Positions 49,107-62,656 of a DNA stretch of 64,000 nucleotides are shown here, one piece after another. How positions within the stretch are numbered: the stretch's first letter is position 1; each line of letters begins with the position of its first letter. Position numbers and translations under genes: made by a program. The notes beneath the pieces are model-generated. The model saw only the letters and a program-made list of their open reading frames with translations. It was not told the origin of the DNA and searched no databases. Source of the stretch: Ziziphus jujuba (Eukaryota > Streptophyta > Magnoliopsida > Rosales > Rhamnaceae); NCBI RefSeq assembly GCF_031755915.1, contig NC_083384.1, forward strand, positions 32,123,501 to 32,187,500, read 5' to 3'.

Positions 49107-52100
49107 TTATTGAACCATGGCCAAGAAAGAGGGTGCCCCATTTCCGCCTCCCGTAGCTGATGTGCCAGTTGCTTTCTGTCTCTGGATTAATTCGATCTTA
49201 TAAGCCATTTTCTTCCCATGATCTTCTAATTCCTCATTGTCATCTTCGTCCTCGTCTTCATCTTCTTGCTCAATATCTTCGCTATCAGGCTCCTCAATCT
49301 GATCATAATCATCTACTATTAATTGTTGTTTTACCGGAGGTTGTTGTCGATGATTCTCTTGTTGTTCCACCAACTCCTTCACAATGTCTTCTGGCTTCAA
49401 ATTCGAAAATTATAATCAGCACCTATCCATATATATATATATATATATACACATGTAATGTAATACCTTTAGTAGGGAGTTCCAGCGATCTTGCCCAGTA
49501 GCATGTAAACTATATATACATGCATGATATTAATTTATAGGAAATGAATTACCTTCTCAGAAGCCCCTTGGACTACCGTTCCCTCCCCGAAAAAGCTCGA
49601 TGGCAAGCCTAAACTGCTTGTGATCTCCACACGATCTGTAGTTGCTGCGGTTTTGTTTTCTGATTCTCTAACTAGCTCTGGTTGTTGATTTGGTGCCGCC
49701 ATACTAGTTTCCGCATCACCCTTGTCTTGGGACTGTTTAGCAGCTGAAATGGAACGTTGCTCGCCGGCGTGGGCACTTGAACTACCAATGATGTTCACCT
49801 TTTTCAGGTGCAAGGCATCAAGTTGATGAAAGTAAGGGCAGGTTTTTGAATCGTCGGGCCGTTTCTTGTTACTTTCCTTGATCTTCTTAAAGTACTTGTT
49901 GATGTTCTCCCATTTCTCTTTACATCTCTTGGCACTCCTCTTGTAGCCCATCCGCTGCATGCCGGAGGAAATTTCTTCCCAAAGAGGGCCCTTGGGCCCT
50001 ACCTCTTGATACCTGGATTCAAGTCCACCCCTTAAGTTTATTAGGGCAACAACTTCTGCCTTGGGCCATCTCGAGGAGGAGGTAGCTTCCAAAGTAGTAG
50101 TAGTAGTATTGATTCTGGATCCACCGGTGAACTCCAATTGTGGTGTTGCATGTTGTTCTGCATTAACAGCCACAGCTATCTGATCCGTATAGGCAGATGG
50201 TTGTTGTTGTTGTTGCTGAGTGCATTGAGATTGATCTTTATGTTTTTGTTTATCTTGCTGCTGCTGCTGCTGAGTCAGTGACGGTACTGCTGGTGGTGGT
50301 GGTGGTGGTGCAGAAGCAGGAGGTGCAGGATGATGAATATTATTTCCTACTGGTGGAGGTAGTTGGATAATCTGACCTGTAATTTTTTGTAGAAAAGAAA
50401 TAATGGCAGCATCCCTGGAAGCAGATATGGCACGCTCTTGAGCCATCAGTTCGTGCTCGCGGCTCAGCCTAGTCATCTCTTGCCGCTTCCAAGCTTCTTC
50501 CCTTATCATCCGATCCTCTTCTCTCTTCTCAATTATCTCCAGGAACTTTTGCTGCATGGCCTCTTGTTTCTGCATCACCTGTTTCATTAAGTTTTCAAAA
50601 AATTCCATCATCCTATGAGAGCTCTCTTTCCAAGACTCCCTTTTACGTTTGCGGCTGATGTTGGATGGCTCTCCTTCCAAGTCATCATCCTCGTTGTCAT
50701 CGTCATCCTGGGAACTCGGTGAAGAGGACGAGCTGTTGGACGAGAAGCTAGTAACACCGGTGGGGAATATGCCTGCTGTGGACGCAGTCATATTTGCATG
50801 GGTGGCTGGTTTGGTCATATCCAGAGGAGGAATCATGGGCATACTAGTGGACGCTGAAGGAAGTTTGGAGGGGGTGGTCGAAAGAGAAGGGGAGACTCTA
50901 AAGGATGAAATGGGCATGGGGTTGACAGCAGCAACGAATTGGTTGGCAGTTTGGGTTGTCGCACTATGGAGAGCCTCCAGCTGAGTGAAAAACTTGTAGC
51001 TTTTGCCATCTTGACGACCAGCTCGGCCTTCTTTGGTTCGTTTATAGTACTTATGCACGTTTTCAAATTTTTCCTTGCATTTCTTGGCACTCCGTTTGTA
51101 ACCCAACTCTGCTAGCTTTCTGCAAGGTTACTCACATACAGTTAATATGTAGACATTATATCAAAACTCAAATCTATTCAAATAACTCATTCATAACTGA
51201 TATATATACACACATACGTATAGATATATAGATATATGGGGCTTATCCCTCAAAACCATGGACACATTTTTCACTAATTTGCTTCCCAAAACTATGCAAA
51301 TTCTCGCATTTCTCTCAAAACTATTGTTTTTATGTTGTTTTGATAAAATTAATTATACACAATCTATGTAGATTGTATGAAAATAAATTTATTTCTGTTT
51401 TCTTTCATTTTTATAGGTTGTGTGATTAATTTTGCCAAATTAATACAGAAAATTGCATTATTGGATTAAAACTATAGTTTGAGGGCAATGTGAGATTTTC
51501 AATAGTTTATAAGACAAAATAAACAATCTACATTTTAAAAGTTAAATGCTACTAACCCAAATATATATTTGCAAATTTATGCGTCGCATAAATCACATTT
51601 TTTAAAAATAATAATAATAATCCTGTGTATTTGCATAATTTCCCCAGGTTGATGACCACGCCATATAATTTACACGAAAACAAGAAGAAAAAAGGTAAAT
51701 GAGTAACTAGGCCTCTGAGACGACGGGCCACCTCACTGAAATGCCTAGGCTTCTCTCTGGCCCATACAGTTGTCTCTTCCTATCCATTTATTTATTTATT
51801 TTTATTTTTTATTTTTTTATGATAAAGAACTCTTTTCATTAATTTGAAAGAACAAATAAAAAAAAAATTTCTCCGTTTTGGTTGTAACGAATTTAATTGT
51901 TTTCAGAAAAAATGGAAAAAAACTAAATAAAAAGATATAGAAGAAATCGTCTCGGGATTTCCAATCTCCCCATACTATTTGAACTTATAAAGTTAAAAAT
52001 AAGAAAACGAAAAGAAAAAGAAAAATCTGAAGTAGGGGATTGGGCTGGGCACTAGTCATGCGGCAGGGGATTTGAGGCATTTTATATTCGAAAAAAAGAG

Positions 52101-52738
52101 AAAGAAGAAAGACGCCCAACTCGTGAATCGTGACGGAAAGAGAGACGGCATGTGCTTTTGTATGCAGAATGAGAAAGAAAAGATCATTTCCCAGAAGAAT
52201 TTCATAAGCAGCTTATTAACAATATTAATAATCCACTTCCGTATCACCAACACAACCATATATGGAATCTATATATACATATTTTATGATAAACACAGAC
52301 GAGATGAGATGAGCAAAATTGAGTGTTTTTATTTATTTATTTATTTATTATTTTTCCTGGTGATATGTATATATATATATAGATAAGAAATTAGCAATTG
52401 GTGATAGATAAAGGAGGTTTAATTGGAGCCGGGAAGGGAAGATAGATGGATCACCTGGAGACATCTTCCCAGAGGGGACCCTTAAGGGTGGCATCACGGA
52501 AGGAGGCATCCATGTCGGACCTAATCTTGAGAAGGGCCAAAGTTTCTTGACGAGGCCATCTGTTCCCGCTGCTCCCACCTCCACCTCCACCTCCAGCGCC
52601 ACCGCCTCCTCCATCTGACAGACCCATAAACTCATCCAAATTCACACTTGCCGACGCCGGAGGCCTGCTACTGATTGGTGACGCCTCTTCTATTAGCTGC
52701 TGCCCCTGCTCTCCTCCTACCGCTTCTCCTTCCTGCAT
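49107..52738 (-). CDS. GTL1: GTL1, GT-2-like transcription factor with two trihelix domains
   Basis: Three exons on the minus strand: 52738-52455, 51119-49553 and 49394-49107 (712 aa). The N-terminus carries the family motif EEASPISSRPPA and a Gly run. The first trihelix DNA-binding domain (about 59-145, RWPRQETLALLKIRSDMD to KSYKFFTQLEAL) is split by the 1.3-kb intron 1. Then come an acidic patch (about 231-246), a basic nuclear signal (SRKRKRE, about 250-256) and a central coiled coil (about 264-334, QVMQKQEAMQQKFLE, REEAWKRQEMTRLSREHEL). Pro- and Gln-rich linkers lead to the second trihelix (about 443-533, SSRWPKAEVVALINLR to CPYFHQLDALH) and an acidic tail ending FLAMVQ. In Arabidopsis, GTL1 represses SDD1, affecting stomatal density and water use, and limits trichome and root-hair growth. 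It binds GT elements and may bind calmodulin. The short tail motif and N-terminus point to GTL1 rather than DF1 or GT-2. Confidence 0.93.
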
Positions 52739-53420
52739 TTTTTATTTATTAATATTTTTTTTACTTTCTTGATGATTTCTATATCAAAGCCCCCCTCCGC
52801 TTCGCTATATGACTGGCAGCTGCAACTCTCTGTCTCCTTAATTTTCTTCTTCTTTTTCTTCCTCAGAAATCTAACAAGTAGCTTAAATTTCCCTCTCCGC
52901 CTGCAGGTGGTGACTCATGGTGAGAGAGGGATGGAGAAAGAGCAAATTAGAACAAGTTTTGGTGAAAGTTGAAACTAATTGGGATGTTAAAGGCAGAAGG
53001 AGAGTAGACAACTGGAAAGAAAAAGAAAAAAGAAAAAAAAAAAAAAAAAGGCAGAAAGTGAATTCCTACGAGTTAGTGTTCCTCTTCAGATTTGATTTTT
53101 ATTCCTTTGTTTACTTGTTGAAAGAAAAAAAAAAAATAATAATAATAATTTATTTTATATATAGTTTTGAAAAAACTAAGAAAAAGCAATCAGTAAAGAG
53201 AGGATAATCATCATCATCAACTGCGCGGTACCCCGCTCTGCCTGCTCTGTAAAACTGACAGTGAAAAAGAAATAAAGAAAGAGAGGATGGGTCTGGGGGA
53301 GGAGGGAGAGATAAATGTAGAGAGAGACAGCGAGAGAAATGAATGGAGATGACTATCATGAGGATGATGATGATTAAGAGAGAGAAAGTGAAATGATATA
53401 ACAAAGAGATGCTGTGTTGT
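52739..53420 (-). promoter_or_regulatory. 5' UTR and proximal promoter region of GTL1
   Basis: On the minus strand this is upstream of the GTL1 start. It contains CT/GA-rich tracts (about 53,270-53,400), A/T homopolymers (53,030-53,050, 53,125-53,150) and a short GC-richer stretch at 53,220-53,250. GA/CT-rich leaders are typical of plant regulatory genes. No transcription start can be fixed. Confidence 0.35.
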
Positions 53421-56220
53421 CAGCGGCTCTAACTTTGCTGCTAATAATTGCTTGAACCATTTGCCAACATTATTTTATTTTATTTTATATATAAATATTT
53501 TATTTTATTTTTTAAATTAATCAAATAGGTTGTAATTAAGCGTGTTTTAAACTTGCTAAGTGTCGATAGAACTGTTTTATCCATTTCAAATAATTATTTT
53601 CTGCTCATCAAAATTGGATTATTATTAATTCAATTCTATTTGCTTAAATATTAATATATTTATTTGAGGAATTAATAGGTGAGTGAGAGTGAGCGAGGAG
53701 TTCTAAATTCTAATCCACCTTCAGTAGTTAGTTCAATTAAGCAGAGGGAGGGAGAAGCGCTGTGATGCTGTCAGATGACCTTTAGTTTTAACAAAGTTGT
53801 CGGACCCAACTCCATCTGACAATGCTTAATACGTCGCATGTGATTGGAGCAGCAGGAAAGTTAAAGAAAGAGAAACCGAAATTAGCATACTCTCTTCTGA
53901 ATTCTAATCTAATTAATAATAATTTAAACGTATAAAAACTAAAGCTTATTAGATGGCAGCCAACAAATCCTTTACAACGTACTCTGTTCTTCCCTTGTAT
54001 AAAAAATTTAATATTCTTACGCTCAAAAGCTCCGCAATTGTTAATGTAATAAGGATTACATTGTACTTTGTATTTGTATATCCAACCTCTATCACATTAA
54101 CACAATGTGGGTCACCTTACAATCCCAACCTCGACCTTTTTATACATGCTGCAGCTGTAGAAACTAAATATCGTCGTGACAATTATGTTTCTGTGATCCA
54201 TCATCCACCGTATATTAATAATTTAAGCATTCAGGTGTTCACAAAATAAACACATAGCCCCAGGACTTACTTCAAAAGCATATACAAGCAGAATACAATT
54301 AATAATTATTGTTTCGTTCAAAACCTAATTAATCACATTTATGAGTTGTGAACTGCCAAGATTTATTTGTCTGAGTTTGTAATCTATTTTGGATTTGTAA
54401 GAAAGGAAAAGAAAACAAGATATATAAGTGGAACAGAAATTAAACAAGAAAAAATAGTTACAAGGAAATGTAGAAAGTAGAAATGCAACTGAGTGGATGA
54501 ATAATGAAATGGAATGTTGGGACAGGAACAGATTGGTACAGCTGTAGGAAGGGCCCATTTCGTGAGGCGGTAGAACGTGCAAGGCGTTTCTCCCGGATTT
54601 GAGAAATCCCTAACTGCCTGGCATCTACCCGATCACTGCACATGCGGCCACTTCCACTTGCTTCTTCTTTTTTACCACTTTTTAAAAATTATTATTATTA
54701 TTATTATTTAAGGATACGTATTTACATTCCTTACTTTGTCACCCAACTTTAACTTTGGTATGAGGGAGGAAGAGAAAACACCTTCGAAGTTAAAAACATA
54801 GTACCTAGCCGTGGTATAATTACAGCAAAACAAAATTGGTAATGCTCTCTATCAATGGATATTAGAGAATTAAAAAAAGTAAAAAAAAAGAAAAAAGAAA
54901 AAGGAATCATGATGCACACGGTATATAAACCATCAATTTATCTCTGCTGGAAAATCCTAGTAGTAAAGTTTCTTTTTACATTTTTTTTTTTGGTATTTAA
55001 ATTTCTTTGTAATTGAGTTCCAATATCCTAGGTATCTTAAATATAAAAATACATAGTTTCTCTCTCATAGGAACATTTGATAAATTTCATTAGGATTTTT
55101 TTTTTAACTTTTAAATCTTTTTAAAAGCTAATACTTAATGATGTATTTGGGTTTATATGAGTATTAATAAGGTTTACTTCATTTTTCTAAAGTTTTAATG
55201 TTTCATTAAACTCATATAAATCTCAAATATATCCTTAAATTTTAATAGTCATAGAAATTTAAAGGTTAATAAAAAGATCTTAATGGAAAATTTATTAGGT
55301 TTTCTGGTGAGAGATTGCTTATATATATATATATATTGTAAATTTAACTAAATTTGTTAAGAGGGATAATTCGATATACAAATTAGGATTCTTGAGTATT
55401 TTTCTTCTATCCTTGGTATGCTTGTTTTTTTAACATAGGAAATATTTTATCACATATGTTTTATTTGAATTTAATTATGCTTTAAAAATTTTACTAATAA
55501 AATGATATATATCATCTACTAGATTGACAATGCAATTGAAAAATAAGCATAAAAAGTACGGAAAAAAAATCAAGCAGAGGATCTAGATCCTTTAATATAC
55601 ACCCCTTCAGTATTGTCACTATTTTACTTAAATCACATAATTTTAAAAAGTTATCATTTATCTCCCTTTGGTTTTCTGAACTTATCAAAACAAACTCATT
55701 AGCTGGTTTTTTATAAGCTTATTTTAACAATTAAAGGATAAAATTGTTATTTTGCAATGTTATTTAATAACAAAATATTAATTTTTAACTTCTCTTTAGC
55801 CTTTAACCGTAAAAATTGATACAAATGAACTAGTTTTGATGGATAAAGAAAATTAAAGGAATGTTAACGATGATTTTTCAAAAACGTGAGATCTAAGTGA
55901 AATAATGACAAAACTAAAAAAATATAAATATAATTAGGCAAAAAAATTAAGTGCATCTTTTCCTATTTTTGGTGATATGCTCGTTTTGTTGTAATCTAAA
56001 CTATCAAAGATAAGGAAATCTATAATGCTTATGAACTACATACGCCGCACTCACAAATATATATAGGAGAAACATGTGGGGTGCATTATATTGTGAGCGT
56101 GAGAATATGTATTTCTAGAGTATTGTAGATTTTTCCACCACCATGAAGGATCTTTACCAAAAGATCTTGTTTATTAAGTTTGATGCATGCTTGTCGAAGG
56201 TTTTATTTTTGTTTAGTGGG
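53421..56220. other. AT-rich intergenic DNA upstream of GTL1
   Basis: Mostly low-complexity A/T sequence. A GC-richer patch at about 54,530-54,660 carries a minus-strand frame (54,643-54,458) with charged residues early on (MCSDRVDARQLGISQIREKR) but no recognised family. A 98-codon plus-strand frame at 53,953-54,249 has no domain. Neither is called as a gene. Confidence 0.4.
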
Positions 56221-56224
56221 GAGA

Positions 56225-56643
56225 GCTTTGTTGTTAATAGTAAGTGTGACAATTTAGGTTATCACATAATAATACAATTTAAAAACGGCACACGAGTGAA
56301 AAATGACATGAAATTAGCGGATTTAGGTTTACTCTAAATATGTTTGGATTAAATTCGGATAAACCTGTTTGACATGATTATTAAACGTGTCAATTTTAGA
56401 TTAATTCACTTAACTTGAAATTGACCTATTTAACTAAACGTGTCAATCCAACGCAACATAATTATAATTCATTTAATATAATATTTATTTACTTAAATAT
56501 AATATGTTTAATGCATATATGGATTTATGACCACTAAAAAAATAAAATTTAATATGTTTAAAAATATTGGAGATATAGAAAATTAAAAACATGATTATTA
56601 ATAATGTTTTATATTATTTTTAGAGAAGTAGTATTAGGTTAAT

Positions 56644-56675
<32 letters not shown>

Positions 56676-56750
56676 ACTATTATGTGAGATTGCTATATTA
56701 TCATGTTATATGTTATATTAGTATAAATTTGTAACTATAATTATATGGTT

Positions 56751-56784
<34 letters not shown>

Positions 56785-57075
56785 TTTAAGATTAATCAAT
56801 TACTAAATTATTTTATTTTATGTGAAATTATTAATTTAAACAAGTTAATTTATTTAATTGGATAAATTTCATATAAATGGGTCGTATTGATCTAAATTGA
56901 CCCATTTAATAAATGAGTTATACGGATTGTGTCAGGTTACTTGTTTATTAAAGGGTCATGTTTGGGTTGAGGATTTCTGACACAATTAATAGATAAATCA
57001 TATTTTGATTGGGTAATTTTAGCACGATTAATAAACAGGTTGACTCAAATACAAATTTGCCAATATGAATTGCCA
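56225..57075. repeat. Imperfect long inverted repeat, probable MITE-like element
   Basis: Both sides carry related blocks in inverted orientation: acctgtttgacatgattatt near 56,366 against aacctgtttattaatcgtgc on the opposite strand near 57,045. Also attgacctatttaac (about 56,420) matches ctaaattgacccatttaat (about 56,895) as a repeated motif. The A/T-rich centre contains two TA tracts. Gene-less elements with such gtcaacctgttta ends are common in plants. The edges and target duplication are not resolved. Confidence 0.35.
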
Positions 57076-60000
57076 CTGTTCGTTAATAGTTGCTTTGTAA
57101 TTTTTGGTATTTTGCTCATGTATGTGGATTTTATAGTTGATAAAACTATGCTGTGAATTATAAGGGTATCTGAATTTGACTTGAGCATGCTTGGATACCA
57201 TTGGTGATGGTATTAAGGCCAATGTTATTAATGAGATGTTTGTACTTGTTTATTTTTGAATTGCTACTTTGAAAATCTTTTTAGAAGTCAGAAGTTTTAG
57301 TTACTTGTTGATTTGGTGTTTTGGGCATATTTGAAGATGCAAATGTTTCAAGTTTTGAGAATATGGTCATGTTGGATTCCACTTTGTAGCTTTATTTTGT
57401 AAATTTTAAACTTGGGTATTGAAAGTTGAGAGAAAGACTAGTATGAGCTTAGCTCTTGCTTGTTTGCTTACTTTTTGAGAGTTAGTGCATTTCTTGATAT
57501 GCGTGGTATGCTAGTATTGGTTTATGAAATGATTAAATATAAGTGAGCAGTTGGTACGTTTTGGGGTTTATTGTAAAGGTGGTTGCTAGTACAACACCTT
57601 AATTTGGAGAAAAGATCGACATTGATGTCTATGACTTTTTATTTTTTTATTTTTATTTTTTATCTTTATTTGAATTGGTACACTTGGAAGCACCCTACTA
57701 CTTATCGATATTTGAGAACACACTCTCTTTATTGAGATGGAAGAGATATAAATGTTGGACAACCATTGCTACCGTGATGAGATGGTTAAGTGTTCATTCA
57801 ATCCACCACTGGAGGCTAGGTTGATTAAACCTATCCTTTTTAGGTTTGATTCAGCATCTATAAAAGTAGAAGCATATTCTAAAGAGGATATCAATAGCAG
57901 TAGAGAATGACTAGCACTAATAGAAAAAGAGGCATATTTGCCAATGATAACAAGAGCAGTACGATAACACCAATAGCATCACTTCCAGTTCCTTTTACTA
58001 GTAAGGGGAGCCATCACTAGGGCCGATGATCTAAAACTATATTGAGAAGCCCTTATGATGATGGGTGTGATCCATAGCCTTGATGTTGGTTAGAAGCAAT
58101 TATAGTTGAAGCTATGGAATACCCCTTCCAGTTTTAGATCAATATTGATTTCTATATCTTGTTACAGATATTCCAGATGTAGAGATAGATCCAAAGCCAT
58201 TTGATTGATATTGAGTAGTAAGAGCAAATTCATAGAGATTGGAATCCCGTACTAGGTACACTCATTTTAGTAACAATAGCCCTTAAGGTAGGTTTATTCA
58301 AAAGCCACTTTAGTTGATGTGTTCAAATCAATGTGCTTGATAACAATATTATCATCGCTGATTTGAAAATTAATAACTTTATTTTAAGTCTCTTCAAAAA
58401 TTGAAATGAGGAGTTTCAATTTCAACCCACAAATATATGGTTTTTGACACTGATGCATCTGAGTATGCTAAGCGTTTTTGTGTCAAAGGTGGATTTGTGG
58501 ATTTATCTACCATGTCTACTTGTTGTTTGCATACTTACCATTATCCATATGGTTAGATGGCTATATATAAAAAAGATTCATTCACTACGAAAGTTCTTTA
58601 CCTTAGTAAAGACAAGTGCTACAAGTTATAGGCCTTTTGTTAAACTCAGTCATACAAGATCTCGTCACTTTAAGTGAATTCTTTCTACTACACCAAGCCT
58701 TAGGGACATGATGGTTATTCATTACAATTATGGCCTGGCAGAGTAAGCTTTCACTTCTTTATCTTCGTGGTTTCATTATTTCATTCCTTCTTAAAATGAT
58801 GAAACCTTCAGATTTAAAGGTAGCTCCTGATGAATTATTTATAGTTTAGTGCAGCTCTTTCTCATGATTTAATTGCTATGTATTTAGCAACTAAACCCCT
58901 AATTCTTTCTCTTCATTATTTTTCATTTTAGTCACAGTTCATTAAAACAATTGTCCAAGATTACTAGATTGAAAATGCAACGCGCATAGTCTTAAATTCA
59001 AGAGTAGGTTGTCTCCTCTTCAACATTTCTACTTTCCAGATTTTCCTCCATACATTTACCACTTTCTTCATCATGTTGTTCCATCCTTCAGGGATGTCCG
59101 ATAGGTGTGCGAGCCTCCTAAGAAAGCCTTCTAACAAGAATGTTACTTGAGCATTGTAAAAAATTGAAATGTCTTCTCTTGTGAACATTGATTATAAAAG
59201 GCAAAAGCTGTGAAAATCCTTATTTTTTGTGCATACATAAGCTTTCCTTGCTATTGTAATTTTTTTTTTTTTTATATGTTGGCACATATGATTACACCTA
59301 AGGCCATGATGGACCAATGCCTTTATCTATTACCATAATTTCTTGATTCATAGCATCAAGTATTTGCCCTTTAGATCTCATACTAGACTTATAAGCAGTG
59401 ATATTGCCACCTTTGGAGACATGATCTTCTTTTATTCTCTTATGTTGATGGCAGAGAGGTTGGCACCTATGTTCTGGCTTTGGGGGGTGTTTCCTTTCTA
59501 AATTATGATGTACTGGGTTAGGTTGCCCTATAGGTCTAGGTCAAGGGTGACTTCTAAATTTTAATCTCATTCTTCCTTTCCATTGATTCACGATCCTTGC
59601 AGCTGAATTACTCCCCTATATGTTAGGGTTTGAATAGTGGTGGTGCTCTTCTATAGCTTCTTCTACATAGTAGGCTCCTCCATTTTCTAGAATTGATAAG
59701 GGAAACTTTTCTAAGCCCAAACAAGATCAGAAGAATTGATCGCTTTTTATGATAACAAAATAGTTTTTTAGTAGCCATGTTTTACTTTTATGATAATGCC
59801 GTAGGACTTTAGGAATTTTAAAGCTGAACATGTTCAAAAGATGCCTAAAGCTTTTAACTTTGATCATTTGATTGTCTACCAAGTTAAATGGTTCTTTGCT
59901 AAAGAAAACCAAAGTTCCATTATAACCAAGGAAAAAGATAGATCACCCTTTTTTCAAATGCCATTCCTTCTAGTTTGTAAGAGAAAAATAGTGGAGTTTC

Positions 60001-61280
60001 GAGAACAAGAATCATATATTTTCTCATTGATTTTTCATAAGAAGAAGACACTAAGATGTACCTACTATACACCACACACTTAGATGATCGACTAGCATGG
60101 CCCTTCCTCCATCAAGGAGCCATGTATTGAGGGTTGACTACATCATCACTATTTTGTCAACGTATGGCCACGATCTCAATTGGGTCAGTGTAAAGTATGT
60201 CCAATCTTGATAATAGCAATGGATATTTTGAGTCCCTTAGAACATAACTCTCTTATAAGGTGGAAGACAAGACAAATGGATTCCATTTCATAACTATCAT
60301 TCACGTCACATGGATGCTGGCTCAGATCATATATCAAGCTTTTATTTAATATAAATGAACAAGCTGGAGTACTCCACTCTGAAGGAAATGGAACAAAAAT
60401 AGCAGTTGGCATCTATAGTCTTATGGAATTTTTCATCCGAATGACTAAAAAAAGAAAGAAAAACTATGTTTGTTTCGGGATTGGAAAGATTGGCTGATTA
60501 GGATCAAAGATGACTACTTAGTGGCGACAAGCCCACCTACCAATTAGAAAAGATAGACATAAGGAATGCGAGGAAGAGGGTGATAAGAATAAGAAATTGC
60601 CCTCCTAAAATGGTATCCTCATATAGACTTGACAGCTTCAGTCTTAAGAGGGGTTATCCCTGTGGTAAGAAACACGTCCTAACCATATAAAGCTAATTAC
60701 TTGATGAGACTTCCTATGCCTTACCCTAACCCATACCATGAAAGCACTTCCATTATATTCCCAAAAAAAAAAAAAAAATGAAGGTTGCTTGACTGAATGC
60801 TTGTTGCTCCATTACTCACAAGCTCTTCTATACATGTTTGAATCCCTTTAGTAATACTCTTGCACGACTCTTATCATATGGGACCTGAATTCAAATATTC
60901 CTTTTTTATTTTTTATTATTTTTTATTTTTAGATCTTATCACAATTTCATTTTGGCTAATTGCCTCTTGCCACATGCCAAGTAGTCTTAAGCCTTTCTTA
61001 AAGGATAAGTACCAAGAGGTATTGTCAAACACACTCATAAATTGAGGCTTCATGGTTAAACAACTTGCCATAGGCTTGTAAATTATAAGGTATTTTAATA
61101 CCCACTACAACATTTTCAATGCCAAGACTCTTCCATAACTTTATGAGATCCACTTCTAACAAAGCCCATAAAGCCTTACCCTTAAGAGAAACCAAACCAT
61201 TGCATTTATTATTTGATTATTAGTAAGATCCCTCTTAGATTGAACATTGTTTCTTCAACCTCTTCTTTAGAAAGGGGGGT
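57076..61280. other. Degenerate repeat-rich region, probable retrotransposon body without intact genes
   Basis: No frame encodes a recognisable domain. A minus-strand frame near 59,700-59,290 reads open in pieces with basic, Pro/His-rich content (NQWKGRMRLKF, GQPNPVHHNLERKHPPKPEH), somewhat like gag linkers. The stretch ends near 61,290-61,330 in cactaaaatgtcacctcaaa followed by cagtgtgggg, which resembles the purine tract and context before the 3' LTR of Tat/Athila-type Ty3 elements. I read it as the decayed body of such an element. Function and edges are not supported. Confidence 0.35.
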
Positions 61281-61867
61281 ATCTTATTTCAAAGGACAAG
61301 CACTAAAATGTCACCTCAAACAGTGTGGGGTTCCATTCCAATTTCTATTGCTTCTTAAAAGTGATTAATGAGTAGTACTCACTAATCTTGCTATTTAAAC
61401 TTAATTATTTGATTGATTTTTAATCTTTTAGTTACTTTTGATGTGTTTTGTTCTTTTTTTGTAGGAAAAGTTTCAATGATGGATTTTGAAGATTATTTAC
61501 TAAAAATTGATGTTTTTGAGCATATTTGAAGTGATTTATTGAGAGTTGAGCTAGAGGCATGGACATAAAGTCCTATGGAAGCTAGCTTGGCATGCCCACT
61601 CAATTTTAAGAGGTGAACACACCAAAATCATGTTTTGAGGAGGAAAAATTTGGCAAGCATGGTGTGCCTACCCATTCCATTTAAAACCACACCATCTTTG
61701 ATTAAGGAAGATAAGGAGTAATGGCATGCCTGCCTATTTATTAAAGTGCCCAATCCTATTCCACATGAGAGGAATGTTGACTTTTAAAGGTCAAGGCTAG
61801 GTCATTAATGTGTTATACGTTTTGCATTTGACTATTTTGGAGATAGACTTATGATGAAGATCAAAAG

Positions 61868-62646
61868 TGATACGAACCTAAAACGACCTGCTCCTAAACT
61901 CGTATTATATTAGCCCAGATCTAATTATGTTCAAGTTCTAATGATCACCTTGACCCCTAACCAACCTGTGATTAGAAACCTTGATATATAATGAAGACGC
62001 CACAATAGGTGATGGAAGGCCTATTGATAAGTCAAACTAAAACACTCATTCACTAATGGTGTTTTAGGTATTCAAAAGAACAAAGAGAATTCAATCTCAT
62101 AAATAATTTTCTGTATAAAATTCAAGCTTCATTCTTATTGAAAAATAAGCCTTTAAATAGGCTACAAATTCATGAAATAAAACACTAAAAACAAAGGAAA
62201 AACCGGCCATACAAAGTAGTTTCCTATGGTGGCCGAAATTCTCACTCCTTTCCTAATCTAACTTGGATTGATTAATTCCTTTATTTTGAATTAGGAATTA
62301 ATTAATTGACAATGAAAATAATAAAATAATAACTTTCCTAAACGTCTTTGTCCAGCAAATAAATAAATAAAAACCAAAAAAGTAATGATAATTTCCTAAA
62401 ACAAAAGGTAGAATCAAATTAGGAAAAAATACTAGCTTTTTTGACTAAGTTGACTTTGATAATTCTTTGACCAATTTGAGCTCCAAATCAGCTTCAATAT
62501 GCTTTTTAGGATGCCAAATAAGCTTATTATGAAGTCCCACACGTTGCCCTTGCTTGGAAGAAAGAGAAAAAACCAACTCAGTAAAATACAGTAAAGCCAT
62601 CACAAAATACAGTAAAAAACAGGCCAAATTTGAAGCTGTCTATACA
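61868..62646 (-). mobile_element. 3' LTR of a Ty3 family, minus orientation (copy B)
   Basis: On the minus strand it starts tgtatagacagc right after a purine-rich aaaaaggggt (62647-62656) and ends ggttcgtatca at 61868: 779 bp with TG...CA ends. It aligns with copy A at 32909-33682 over its whole length, with gcctatttaaa and tcaataa as the likely promoter and poly(A) parts. A 60-codon frame inside it is not a gene. Confidence 0.7.
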
Positions 62647-62656
62647 ACCCCTTTTT

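Noticed and set aside
57700..61200. Possible LINE or gag gene on the minus strand
   Set aside because: Only short frame-shifted pieces with basic or His/Pro-rich content. No diagnostic motif could be tied to a family, so it is left as degenerate repeat.
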